A stretch of DNA of 30,170 nt from JAAZGD01 sp964383845. GTDB taxonomy: Bacteria > Bacillota > Clostridia > Peptostreptococcales > Anaerovoracaceae. Where the stretch lies: NCBI GenBank assembly GCA_964383845.1, contig CAYLIF010000017.1, forward strand, positions 1-30,170, given 5' to 3'. Shown in pieces: positions 1 to 7,628 of the stretch. The position numbers and the translations under genes were made by a program. Position 1 is the first letter of the stretch. Each line of letters opens with the position of its first letter. A model generated the notes under the pieces. It saw nothing but the letters and a program-made list of their open reading frames with translations. It did no database searches and was not told where the DNA came from.

Positions 1-46
1 CTTTTTCTTTTATTGTAATATCGCGAGATGTATTTGTAAAATATTA

Positions 47-78
47 TGTTATAATATATATCATAGCTTAAAGGCTAT
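47..78 (+). promoter_or_regulatory. Extended -10 promoter and dyad upstream of the LysR gene
   Basis: An extended -10 element (TG at 47-48, one base, then TATAAT at 50-55) stands upstream of the LysR gene. I see no good -35, which is usual for extended -10 promoters. An inverted repeat, ATAGC at 63-67 and GCTAT at 74-78, lies about where transcription would start. LysR-type regulators often repress their own gene from such a site, so this is a candidate autoregulatory operator. That role is inference. Confidence 0.5.
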
Positions 79-121
79 ACGACGGCTCTAAAAGAGTATG
101 CAAGTTAGAAGGAGGCTTTTT

Positions 122-1012
122 ATGACCTTAAGGCTTTTAAAGATATTTATAGCTGTAGCAGATTTGGGCAGCATGACGGCTGCTTCAAAGGCTCTGTTTG
201 TTTCCCAACCTACCGTTAGTCAAGCAATTGCTGAATTAGAAAATTATTATAATGTAAAGCTCTTTGATCGTCTTTCAAAGCGTCTATACCTAACGGAAAA
301 TGGCAATGAACTTTTAAGCTATGCTCGGCATATTGTTGATTTATTAAGTGAGATGGAATATTCCATGAAAAGTGATGAGAAGAGTGGAATTATAAAAATA
401 GGTGCTAGCGTAACTGTGGGAACCTATCTATTACCTGGTCTAGTTAATAGTTTTGTCGAAAAATATCCTTCTGTTCATATTAATGCCTTCGTAAAAAACA
501 CTAAGAATATAGAGGGCATGATTATTCACAACGAAATCGATTTCGCAATAATCGAAGGAGCAATCCATTCCGCAAAAATAGTAGCCATTCCTTTTCTGGA
601 TGATGAGCTTGTATTGGTATGCGGCAAAAATCACCCTTTATATAGGTCCGATGCGCTATCTGCATCTGAACTTCGTAATCACAACTTTATAGTTCGTGAA
701 GAAGGAAGCGGAACCAGAGAATTGTTTGAAAGCATTATGGCGTCTAAGGAGATTGTATGGAATTTAGGCTGGGAAAGCAATGGGTCAGATGGCCTAAGAA
801 GTGCAGCTTTAAATGGAATCGGAATTGCAGTTCTATCAGAGAAGCTTGTAAGAGAACAAGTTAACTCCGGTGAGTTATCTATAATAAAAGTTCACGATTT
901 AAACTTTCCTCGAACCTTTAGTGTGGCATATCACAAAAATAAATTTATAACGAATACAATGGATGCATTTATTAAGTTGTGCTACAACTACCAACCAATT
1001 AATAGTCTTTAA
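122..1012 (+). CDS. LysR-type transcriptional regulator
   Basis: This is a 296-residue cytosolic DNA-binding regulator of ordinary LysR length. Residues 1-60 form the winged helix-turn-helix, with the family pattern around FVSQPTVSQAIAELE. The rest is the two-lobed effector-binding domain, beginning near IIKIGASVTVGTYLLP and containing REEGSGTRE, which is typical of the CysL/YeiE-like branch. I chose the ATG at 122 because AGAAGGAGG stands 6 bases before it. The in-frame ATG at 98 has no ribosome site and adds eight non-conserved residues. The neighbouring dehydratase/thioesterase pair is convergent with it, so the usual divergently transcribed LysR target is not visible; it may lie left of the window. 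The effector is unknown. Confidence 0.9.
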   Translation: MTLRLLKIFIAVADLGSMTAASKALFVSQPTVSQAIAELENYYNVKLFDRLSKRLYLTENGNELLSYARHIVDLLSEMEYSMKSDEKSGIIKIGASVTVGTYLLPGLVNSFVEKYPSVHINAFVKNTKNIEGMIIHNEIDFAIIEGAIHSAKIVAIPFLDDELVLVCGKNHPLYRSDALSASELRNHNFIVREEGSGTRELFESIMASKEIVWNLGWESNGSDGLRSAALNGIGIAVLSEKLVREQVNSGELSIIKVHDLNFPRTFSVAYHKNKFITNTMDAFIKLCYNYQPINSL

Positions 1013-1060
1013 ACTTTATTTGTCTTGAGAATAGCTTGCCCACAAACGATACATAAGTTT

Positions 1061-2056
1061 CTACAGCCTGTTATTCTTCTTCAACCAATTAACCGTATCC
1101 CTTAATGTCGCAACCATAGGTCTTGTGGTATAACCAAGCTCCCGCGTTGCCTTTTCATGAGAGAACATGGAATTAGAGTTGATTGTATAAATTGAATAAG
1201 GTGTAAAAAGCGGAGGTTGTCTAAGAATCTTATAGTATAACTCTGCAATTGGTGCCACGATGTTTATAAACCACAAAGGGAGTATTATTTTAACTTCTTT
1301 TTTTCCAGTTATTTCGTGAAGCAAGAACAAAAGCTCCTTGATGGTAAAATACTTGTTCGAGAGTATGTAGGATTCTCCTTTTCTCCCCTTTTCACAGCAT
1401 GAAATAATCCCTTCTGCAACATCTCTTACATCAACAAAATCATAACCTCCGTTAATAGCGGCAGTAAGCCTCCCTTTGCAATAGTCTATAACCAGTGTGG
1501 TAAGATAGCCTTTCCCGTTATCAAAGGGTCCTGACATTCCCGATGGATGAACGACACTTGCATTGAGACCTCCCATAGCTGCTTCTAATACTATTTTTGT
1601 AGCTTCAGCTTTCGTTTTAGCATATAAGCCAACAACATCATCAGGATTGAATGTCTCGCTCTCAAATATTATTTCACCCTTTGGCCTTTCTTTAATTGCG
1701 TGTACTGAACTCGTATATACCAATTTTTTTACATTAGCTTTTTCGCAGAGGTTAACAACATTCTTTGTCCCCGTAACATTTACATCATAAACGTTTTGCT
1801 GGAACTTAGACGCTATGGAGACGATGCCAGCAGTGTGTATTACAATTAAGTTTCGCTCTTGAGGATTGTGGAAAAACTCCACCATGCTTTCTGGTTTACG
1901 AACATCTCCATAGCAAATCTCTAAAGTGCCTTCTGGTATATTCTCTTCATCTGGTAGAATTAATATTCTCACACTTTTTCCCAATTCAAGCAATCGTCTT
2001 ACTAAGGTATTACCTAAATACCCAGCAGCACCTGTCACCAAATATAAATCACTCAT
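1061..2056 (-). CDS. NAD(P)-dependent epimerase/dehydratase, extended SDR family (dihydroflavonol-4-reductase/3-beta-HSD-like)
   Basis: This is a cytosolic extended short-chain dehydrogenase of about 331 residues. The Rossmann nucleotide-binding motif TGAAGYLG lies near residues 8-15, and the catalytic YAKTK (YxxxK) at residues 145-149. HPSGMSGP further on is typical of the dihydroflavonol reductase/3-beta-hydroxysteroid dehydrogenase-like branch, which reduces or epimerises carbonyl groups with NAD(P). I preferred the ATG at 2056 because GAGGGAG lies 10 bases before it; the GTG three codons earlier sits only one base from that site. The thioesterase gene ends 53 bases upstream on the same strand, so the two are probably co-transcribed. 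The substrate cannot be told from sequence. Confidence 0.85.
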   Translation of the reverse strand: MSDLYLVTGAAGYLGNTLVRRLLELGKSVRILILPDEENIPEGTLEICYGDVRKPESMVEFFHNPQERNLIVIHTAGIVSIASKFQQNVYDVNVTGTKNVVNLCEKANVKKLVYTSSVHAIKERPKGEIIFESETFNPDDVVGLYAKTKAEATKIVLEAAMGGLNASVVHPSGMSGPFDNGKGYLTTLVIDYCKGRLTAAINGGYDFVDVRDVAEGIISCCEKGRKGESYILSNKYFTIKELLFLLHEITGKKEVKIILPLWFINIVAPIAELYYKILRQPPLFTPYSIYTINSNSMFSHEKATRELGYTTRPMVATLRDTVNWLKKNNRL

Positions 2057-2109
2057 ATTGATCACACTCCCTCAACTATATAGACGTTTTTTTAAACCAC
2101 TTGAAATAT

Positions 2110-2559
2110 TTATACTATGGCAAAAGTAGCTAGGGCAGTGTTGGTAAGTAGGCCATTACTAGCTAAATGGCACTCTCCTGTAAGTGTAAGAAGCCTTCTC
2201 CCTAAAGATGTCGCCTTTACTGTTATTTCAGTGGTATCTCCCATTGGGATTGGCTTTATACAGTTTAAGGATATGTTTATTGAAACGTTATCGCTTCCCT
2301 GACCTAAGTATGAAGCCATGACGCCGAAGGCTTCGTCAAACGCTGCCGCTATAAATCCTGCGTGCATGGTGTCATGCTCATTAAGTTGGGCGTCTTGTAC
2401 CTGGAAACCTAATGTAACCTCCTGATCAGTTCTCTGACAACCTACCAAGAAAGGATTCATCATCTTACTGACCCTGCTTTTAGCCTTAGCATTTTCTATT
2501 ATATCTTCAATGTCTTTCTCAAGACTATCTTGACTTAATAAATCACGTAGTCTACTCAT
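2110..2559 (-). CDS. PaaI-type hot-dog-fold thioesterase
   Basis: This 149-residue protein has the size and pattern of the PaaI/YbgC-like acyl-CoA thioesterases. The central stretch HAGFIAAAFDEAFGVMA matches the hot-dog helix, with its acidic catalytic position (the D/E in FDEAFG). Later come conserved strands such as NISLNCIKPIPMGD and a C-terminal TGECHLASNG. It should hydrolyse a CoA thioester in the cytosol. The ATG at 2559 has AAGGAGG 8 bases upstream; a TTG two codons earlier is too close to that site. It is probably first in a two-gene unit with the SDR-like reductase. The substrate is unknown. Confidence 0.85.
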   Translation of the reverse strand: MSRLRDLLSQDSLEKDIEDIIENAKAKSRVSKMMNPFLVGCQRTDQEVTLGFQVQDAQLNEHDTMHAGFIAAAFDEAFGVMASYLGQGSDNVSINISLNCIKPIPMGDTTEITVKATSLGRRLLTLTGECHLASNGLLTNTALATFAIV

Positions 2560-2650
2560 GTTCAAATCCTCCTTATAGCCAGATTCGGTTATTATTTATC
2601 TCATTATAGCATTTAAAATAACCATTCCCAAACTTTAACTCAAACTAAAA

Positions 2651-2684
2651 GAGCTGAAGACCTTTTCCTAAAGGTTTCAGCCCC
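2651..2684 (-). terminator. Rho-independent terminator after the amidotransferase-like gene
   Basis: A hairpin built from GGGGCTGAAACCTTT and its near-complement AAAGGTCTTCAGCTC (minus strand) starts about 16 bases after the stop at 2700. It is followed on the minus strand by TTTTAG. The stem has one or two mismatches. The plus strand also has a T-rich stretch after the hairpin (2688-2692). Confidence 0.7.
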
Positions 2685-2699
2685 AAATTTTTATATCTT

Positions 2700-3527
2700 T
2701 TACATTCTATTTTTCAATCCTTCTTCAATGAGTTTTTTGAATAATTCCAAATGGACCATATCTCCATCATCTACATGCCATTCGGGATGAAATTGTACTC
2801 CTAAAACGAAGGCTGTACCATCTCCCTCAACGGCTTCGACTATTCCGTCTGCTGCTGTGGCTATAACATATAAACCTTCGCCCAGATCCTTAATGGCTTG
2901 ATGGTGCCATGAATTTACGGCAACTGTACCAGGTCCCATAATTTCAGCTAATTCGCTTCCTTTTACAATACCTATATTGTGATATTCAAAATCTAATTGG
3001 TCTGGTGATCTATGGAACACTTCTGTTTCATACTGAGTTGGTATGTCTTGATATAATGTTCCTCCACAAACCACGTTAAGCATTTGGTGCCCACGACATA
3101 TAGCTAAAACTGGCATATCCCTTTCTAAAGCAGCAGTTAATAATAAGTAGTCCGATTTGTCCCTAGGAGAATTAACTTCTTCGAGATTCGCATTAGGTTC
3201 TTCACCATAATAACTTGGATCGATATCTTCCCCTCCAGTCATAATAAGGGCATCTATACTATCTAATGCCTCCTCTGCTTTTCCTTCTTCTGTTAACAAA
3301 GGCAGCAACAAAGATACACCTCCGGCCTTATCTATAGCATCAATATAAGCCTGAAGATCCTCGGAGTATTCCTCCACATCTGTTTCTTCACACCACGATA
3401 TTCCAATGATAGCTCTATTATCAGTAGATGTTGGCGTAACCTCTTCCTCTGCACATCCAAAAATAAAGAATGTCATAAAAACCATGGCCAATAATATCAA
3501 TAGCCTTTTATAAATATCTTTCCTCAT
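2700..3527 (-). CDS. Lipoprotein of the gamma-glutamyl-gamma-aminobutyrate hydrolase (PuuD-like, peptidase C26) family
   Basis: This 275-residue protein is a class I glutamine amidotransferase-like hydrolase. MTGGEDIDPSYYGE (residues 96-109) is a hallmark of the PuuD/peptidase C26 group, which cleaves gamma-glutamyl amide bonds. The nucleophile is C144 in AICRGHQ, and the His-Glu pair is H247/E249 in QFHPEW, so the triad is complete. Unlike most relatives it starts with a basic, hydrophobic signal ending in a lipobox-like IFGC with C25, predicting a lipid anchor on the outer face of the membrane. GAGGAG stands 9 bases before the ATG. It appears to be a single-gene unit with its own terminator. 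An exported member may act on peptidoglycan fragments or poly-gamma-glutamate; that is inference. Confidence 0.88.
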   Translation of the reverse strand: MRKDIYKRLLILLAMVFMTFFIFGCAEEEVTPTSTDNRAIIGISWCEETDVEEYSEDLQAYIDAIDKAGGVSLLLPLLTEEGKAEEALDSIDALIMTGGEDIDPSYYGEEPNANLEEVNSPRDKSDYLLLTAALERDMPVLAICRGHQMLNVVCGGTLYQDIPTQYETEVFHRSPDQLDFEYHNIGIVKGSELAEIMGPGTVAVNSWHHQAIKDLGEGLYVIATAADGIVEAVEGDGTAFVLGVQFHPEWHVDDGDMVHLELFKKLIEEGLKNRM

Positions 3528-3667
3528 ATATTTAATCTCCTCACTTTTTAAAGTAATGACTACTAAAAGCTATAATTTTTTATTCTTCACATAATAAATG
3601 TAACATTTTCCCAACGCCTAATCAATACATCATTGTCTGTATTCTCCCACATATTTTTTAAATTTTA

Positions 3668-3931
3668 TTACATTTTGTAAAGTTCCCACCTACATTCGTC
3701 TATTCTGTATTTAAGTTCATACACTTTTATTTCTCCACCTATTTGACTTTGGCATCTGTAAATAAAAGCCTTTATTCCCGCAATCTTGGTTTCTTCTTCT
3801 TGTATAATTTTATCTATCTTTATCTCATGGATCATTCCATCATTATCACAATATTTGAATTTAAAGGGTTTGGGTCTATTTTTCCCTTTAAATATAACGA
3901 TGGCATCTATTGGTTCTGCTAATATTCTCAC
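3668..3931 (-). CDS. Small protein overlapping the Y-family polymerase gene, unknown function
   Basis: I do not recognise this 87-residue protein. It is a mixed-charge, soluble product without membrane segment or signal, opening MRILAEPIDAIVIFKG and ending RWELYKM. Its GTG start overlaps the polymerase stop (GTGA, 3928-3931) and has GGGAGG 9 bases upstream. It is therefore almost certainly a real, translationally coupled gene that shares the LexA-controlled transcript. Firmicutes often carry a small YolD-like protein beside a UmuC/DinB polymerase; this one has a comparable size and position, but I see no clear YolD signature. A role as accessory or regulator of the polymerase is inference. 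Confidence 0.72.
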   Translation of the reverse strand: MRILAEPIDAIVIFKGKNRPKPFKFKYCDNDGMIHEIKIDKIIQEEETKIAGIKAFIYRCQSQIGGEIKVYELKYRIDECRWELYKM

Positions 3932-5178
3932 TGCTGATAACCTCCCATCATTATGAAGTCGCCATCATTTGTTCCACCTTGAATGGGCGATACATCGCCG
4001 TTGGCAAAAGTCCCCATTATAATTGATTTTTCACCATATTTAAGTCTAATATCATCTAAAGTTTTCTCTAATGCCTTTAGACGTTGAGAGTCGTCATGTT
4101 CAAAAAAAGAAATTTGTGGGTTTTCAAACTCATCTAGCTCTGAAAGAGAGACTCCTATATGCCTTAGGGGTTCTCCCTTCCAACACTCATCTAAAAGACG
4201 ACAAGCACACTCATAAATTTCTTGTGTACAATTGATAGCAAGAGGTAATTTAACTTGATGGCTATATCTTACAAAGCTATCAGTTTTTATTCCAATGGAA
4301 ATTACATTTGCAAACCTTTTCATTCTCCTAAGTCTCATACCAACCCTCTCTGTAAGGGCTAAAATCACCTTATAGGCCTCTTTTTCCGTTGTTATGTCAT
4401 AAGCTATGGTTGTGCTGTTTCCAAGACCTTTTTGAGCTATATCAGAATTCAATATAACTGGAGACTCATCAATGCCATTTGCATAGTTCCAAATCAATAA
4501 GCCGTGAGATTTTAATAAAGCTTTGAGATAGATAGGGTTTTCTTTTGCCAGATCTCCAATGGTCCTTATGTTAATTTTGCCAAGTTTTTCCCTTGTAGCT
4601 CTTCCAACCATAAAAAGATTCCCTACTGGGAGAGGCCATAGTTTATCTGCTATTTCATCGGGAAACAGTGTATGAACCTTGTCAGGTTTCTCTAACTCTG
4701 ATGCCATTTTGGCAAGAAGCTTGTTTGAAGATATCCCGATATTAACAGTAAAGCCTAATTCCTCTTTGATTCTCTCTTTAATCTCATATGCCACCCTGGT
4801 TGGTTCTCCAAATTTATCTCTAGAATATGTATAGTCTATAAAACATTCATCTATGCTATACCTTTGTATTGAGGAAGAGTACTCCGATAAGATATTATAC
4901 ATTGCATCACTACATCTTAAGTATAGATCGTAATCAGGAGGATATACTTTTAGGTCTGGACATTTTTGTCTTGCTTGAAATAAACTTTCTCCTGTTGTTA
5001 CTTTATATTTTTGGGTTGGGATGGATTTAGCCAATATAATCCCGTGACGGTTTTTTGGGTTTCCAGATATAACAGCGGTGATTTTCCTTATATCTATTGG
5101 ATATCCCTGATCAAGCAAATATGTAGCAGTCCAGCTTAAATAAGCTGAGTTAGCATCTATATGCATTATAAAAGTCAT
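3928..5178 (-). CDS. dinB: Y-family (DinB/UmuC-type) translesion DNA polymerase
   Basis: This is a 416-residue error-prone polymerase that copies past damaged bases. The first catalytic aspartate lies in HIDANSAYLSW (about residues 6-16), and the second acidic pair in SIDECFIDYT. The helix-hairpin region RTIGDLAK follows, and the little-finger domain lies after about residue 240. NIGISSNKLLAKMASELEKP is a family hallmark. The ATG at 5178 is best placed, with GTGAGG 6 bases upstream; a GTG four codons earlier and an ATG four codons later are also in frame. A LexA box within its promoter makes it a DNA-damage (SOS) gene. The small gene downstream overlaps it. DinB versus UmuC grouping is uncertain. 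Confidence 0.92.
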   Translation of the reverse strand: MTFIMHIDANSAYLSWTATYLLDQGYPIDIRKITAVISGNPKNRHGIILAKSIPTQKYKVTTGESLFQARQKCPDLKVYPPDYDLYLRCSDAMYNILSEYSSSIQRYSIDECFIDYTYSRDKFGEPTRVAYEIKERIKEELGFTVNIGISSNKLLAKMASELEKPDKVHTLFPDEIADKLWPLPVGNLFMVGRATREKLGKINIRTIGDLAKENPIYLKALLKSHGLLIWNYANGIDESPVILNSDIAQKGLGNSTTIAYDITTEKEAYKVILALTERVGMRLRRMKRFANVISIGIKTDSFVRYSHQVKLPLAINCTQEIYECACRLLDECWKGEPLRHIGVSLSELDEFENPQISFFEHDDSQRLKALEKTLDDIRLKYGEKSIIMGTFANGDVSPIQGGTNDGDFIMMGGYQQ

Positions 5179-5207
5179 TTGAATCCTCACCCCTCTTTCG
5201 CATATCC

Positions 5208-5236
5208 ATTATATAGAACGTTTGTTCTTTATTCAA
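5208..5236 (-). promoter_or_regulatory. SOS promoter with LexA (DinR) box for the polymerase gene
   Basis: On the minus strand, TTGAAT (5236-5231) and TATAAT (5213-5208) are separated by exactly 17 bases. The spacer holds GAACGTTTGTTC (5216-5227), which fits the Gram-positive LexA/DinR operator GAAC-N4-GTTC. Bound LexA would block RNA polymerase directly, so the polymerase and the small downstream gene should be induced by DNA damage. The motif match is seen in sequence; the regulation is knowledge-based. Confidence 0.9.
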
Positions 5237-5247
5237 TAGACAATAAA

Positions 5248-5279
5248 ATAACTCCCTAGTTTATTTTCTAGGGAGTTAT
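5248..5279 (-). terminator. Rho-independent terminator after the baeRF-like gene
   Basis: A perfect 12-base-pair stem (5248-5259 with 5268-5279) closes an 8-base A/T loop and is followed on the minus strand by TTTATTG. It lies about 50 bases past the stop of the gene ending at 5331 and just upstream of the SOS promoter. The plus strand lacks a T tract after the stem. Confidence 0.8.
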
Positions 5280-5330
5280 TCAAATCTTTAGTATTTATTT
5301 AATAAAATCTGTCTGCTCAGATATAAGTGG

Positions 5331-6479
5331 CTAGTATCTAAAGATAGCGGCTACACCTGTTGTGCTAGGCATTCGCCCTTTTGGAAGAATTACTATCTCA
5401 CCATTATTTTTATACATCATCATAGCCAAATCATCTAATATGTTTCCAAACTGAGAATTATTTGAATCTGTCATTTCCAATTTTCCAGTTTCCTTGTCAA
5501 GTTTTCCAGGAACTACTCTATCCGCCTCCATTAAGAGAGTACCAATCCTATTCTCGAATGCAGCTTTTGCTACTTCAGTTAAATCATCAGATGCAAGAGA
5601 TTTGGGTCGCTCAAAATTATATCTATCTGTTAAAATTTTAGTTTGTTCCAAATATTTAGGTTCTATTAGCTCCCAAGCATCTTCTCTTATGTCGCTTGTA
5701 GATAATGTTCTGTAATCTTTTCTTATCCCTTTTTCTAGCAAGTAAGAATTATTTGTTAGGCTTCTAAATAGCCCTTGATGTTCATCTAAGGCAACAAGAA
5801 TTAGCGGCACTTTTGTTGGGTTGGAATAATGATCTAAAACAACCTTATCAACATATCTAAAAAATCTTTCAGCATCTATATCCACTTCTTCTTTTCTTCC
5901 TCCATGGCCATGGAACATAGGATTATTCTCTGCTCCTCCATAAGCACCTGGAGAGAGGTATGGCTCCGTTCTTTCATCCCCTAATACATCCTCTGCCTTT
6001 GTATCAATACTAGGGTCTATTTCTATCTGCTCAAAACTGTATCTGTTTCCTTCAAAAAGGGTGAATTCTTTTCTATCTAAACCAAGTAAGTGGTATTTGT
6101 CATCAGATTGGAAGTTTCTAATCAAAGGCCCTATGTGGAAAGTATTACCGACTACCGCGGCTTCTTCTACTGGACGTTTTAATTTATAGACTATACACTT
6201 ATTTTCATTAGCTAATATAGCTAGCCCATCTGTAGTGTTGTTCCAAAATATATTGTCTTCTGCAATATCATTAAAAGGTTTCATTAAAGTTTTTAAATCT
6301 TTATCTCGATACTTTTCCTTTAATGAATTTTCAATTGTCCGAACCAGGTTTTTAAACCTTATAACATCCTGCTTATTTTCAGGCCTAAATCTGTGGGTTG
6401 GTTGATAAAGTGATATAAAAGGACCCTCTTTTTCATAAATAATATCATTAGGGAAGTCCTTTACAATTTCGTATAGCAT
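5331..6479 (-). CDS. Bacterial archaeo-eukaryotic release-factor-like (baeRF) protein
   Basis: This 382-residue soluble protein resembles the baeRF superfamily, bacterial relatives of the eRF1/aRF1 middle and C-terminal domains. The opening GPFISLYQPTHRFRPEN is typical of families 3 and 7 (an SLYxPTHR-like motif). The middle holds KVPLILVALDEHQGLFR, and the C-terminal part ends in the Gly/Pro-rich strand PSTTGVAAIFRY. The superfamily has been proposed to act on stalled ribosomes or as stress or host-attachment factors; the biochemical role is not settled. The ATG at 6479 has GGAGGGG 5 bases upstream. It is monocistronic, with its own terminator. A sequence resembling a general-stress sigma-B promoter lies about 50 bases upstream (see findings). 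Assignment to a numbered baeRF family is tentative. Confidence 0.75.
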   Translation of the reverse strand: MLYEIVKDFPNDIIYEKEGPFISLYQPTHRFRPENKQDVIRFKNLVRTIENSLKEKYRDKDLKTLMKPFNDIAEDNIFWNNTTDGLAILANENKCIVYKLKRPVEEAAVVGNTFHIGPLIRNFQSDDKYHLLGLDRKEFTLFEGNRYSFEQIEIDPSIDTKAEDVLGDERTEPYLSPGAYGGAENNPMFHGHGGRKEEVDIDAERFFRYVDKVVLDHYSNPTKVPLILVALDEHQGLFRSLTNNSYLLEKGIRKDYRTLSTSDIREDAWELIEPKYLEQTKILTDRYNFERPKSLASDDLTEVAKAAFENRIGTLLMEADRVVPGKLDKETGKLEMTDSNNSQFGNILDDLAMMMYKNNGEIVILPKGRMPSTTGVAAIFRY

Positions 6480-6565
6480 ATTGCCCCTCCATTTCTTTGT
6501 TCGAAAAATATTAGTACATTATCTTTAGTTATACCCAAAATCATTGAATTTAAAAGGTAAAGACT

Positions 6566-6610
6566 AAAAAGCACCTCCTTGGCTTGATTAACTCAAAACC
6601 TTAGAGGTGC
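6566..6610 (-). terminator. Rho-independent terminator after the transglutaminase-like gene
   Basis: On the minus strand GCACCTC (6610-6604) pairs with GAGGTGC (6577-6571). There is extra partial pairing next to the loop, and TTTTT (6570-6566) follows directly. It lies about 20 bases past the stop at 6632. Confidence 0.75.
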
Positions 6611-6631
6611 AAATGTCTTTTAACAAATATC

Positions 6632-7417
6632 TTAATAATCTTTTAATACTGAGTATAGGGTTGAATCTTTTTTAATTTGAGTTGTTCTTTTCCCTTGTAT
6701 ATGTATTGCATCAATAGTGGTATCAACTGTTATCCATTGTTCATCTAAATATACTTGGTTCCAAGCATGGTATTCTTTGAGGCCAGTTTTGTACCCCATA
6801 ATAAGCTTAGTTGGAACCCCTATACTTCTAAGCATAGCAGCTGTCATAACAGCGTAATCATAACATATTCCTTTTCCGTCTTTATTAACTTCTTCTATTG
6901 CAGGAATATAATTACTGCTTAGTTTACTGAATTTCTGATAATCATATTTTATGTTCTTGGTTACATAATCATATACAGCCTTAAGTTTTTCTTGATCGTC
7001 TTTTGCATTTAGGGTTAATTCTTTGATTTTTTTAATTATCTCCATTTCTTCATTCCAGCTTATAAGCTGCATAGATTGAAGATATACGAAATTCTCATCT
7101 GTCAAGTTTGCCGTGACTTTCTCTCTGTTTACTATTCTATATTTGTTTCCTTTTATGTTCTCCAAAATAGAAATTTCATAATCACCATTTCCCATTTGTA
7201 AAGGAATTATGCTGCCCTCATTTAAGTCATAGAAATAGTTAATCGTTCCTTTGTTAACCATTACCTTGAAAGAAACATCTTTTACAGTATTATAATTAAC
7301 ACTTACTATTCCGCTTTCCAGCTGGCTTTTGTCTACAACTACTGCTGCTTGAACGATTGTGGTTGGCACTAACAACAAGATGACTAACAGCAAGCAAACG
7401 ATTCTTTTATTTAACAT
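6632..7417 (-). CDS. Secreted transglutaminase-like (papain-fold) protein under c-di-GMP riboswitch control
   Basis: This 261-residue protein has a signal peptide (hydrophobic core LLLVILLLVP, likely cleavage after VQA near residue 24). A 100-residue region without clear family follows, then a transglutaminase-core domain from about residue 140. The catalytic Cys-His-Asp triad is visible: C185 in GKGICYDYA, H217 in YHAWNQVY and D232 in WITVDTT. Bacterial members are usually proteases or cross-linking enzymes of the cell surface. A c-di-GMP-I riboswitch ends directly in its ribosome site (GAAAGGGG, 8 bases before the ATG). It should therefore respond to the same signal that governs motility and adhesion in clostridia. 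Substrate unknown; a role in surface protein processing is inference. Confidence 0.88.
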   Translation of the reverse strand: MLNKRIVCLLLVILLLVPTTIVQAAVVVDKSQLESGIVSVNYNTVKDVSFKVMVNKGTINYFYDLNEGSIIPLQMGNGDYEISILENIKGNKYRIVNREKVTANLTDENFVYLQSMQLISWNEEMEIIKKIKELTLNAKDDQEKLKAVYDYVTKNIKYDYQKFSKLSSNYIPAIEEVNKDGKGICYDYAVMTAAMLRSIGVPTKLIMGYKTGLKEYHAWNQVYLDEQWITVDTTIDAIHIQGKRTTQIKKDSTLYSVLKDY

Positions 7418-7427
7418 AAAAAACTCC

Positions 7428-7515
7428 CCTTTCGGAAACTGGCTGCCAACTTATTTCTAAGTAAGGCCCTATAGTTTTGCGTCACCGTCTTTCGACGGTT
7501 TTGCCTTTATCGTGG
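7428..7515 (-). promoter_or_regulatory. c-di-GMP-I (GEMM-I) riboswitch
   Basis: Read on the minus strand, the aptamer core is well conserved. AAAGGCAAAACC (7508-7497) leads into a six-pair hairpin closed by a GAAA tetraloop (7484-7499). GACGCAAA (7483-7476) follows, then AGGGCCT, a second hairpin with five pairs and a GAAA loop (7449-7462), and GGCAGCCAG (7447-7439). These are the landmarks of GEMM-I, including the tetraloop and its docking partner. The 3' edge runs into the ribosome site GAAAGGGG (7433-7426) of the transglutaminase-like gene. I see no convincing terminator hairpin, so control of translation start is more likely than control of termination. On or off polarity cannot be read with certainty. 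Confidence 0.93.
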
Positions 7516-7551
7516 AAAGTCCACAACAAAAATTATTATTTAATTAAATAG

Positions 7552-7580
7552 ATTATATCATGTAGAGTTTGATTCGTCTA
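7552..7580 (-). promoter_or_regulatory. Promoter driving the c-di-GMP riboswitch transcript
   Basis: A perfect -10, TATAAT (7557-7552), lies 17 bases after a weak -35, TAGACG (7580-7575), on the minus strand. Transcription would start near 7545, about 30 bases before the aptamer, so the riboswitch and its gene form their own unit apart from the pilin-like gene upstream. Confidence 0.6.
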
Positions 7581-7628
7581 TATGTTTTTGTGGATTTTTG
7601 TTTTATCGAATTTGAACTCATTAGCGTT

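Noticed and set aside
98..121. Earlier ATG for the LysR gene at 98
   Set aside because: No ribosome site before it, whereas AGAAGGAGG lies between it and the ATG at 122, from which the conserved N-terminus begins.
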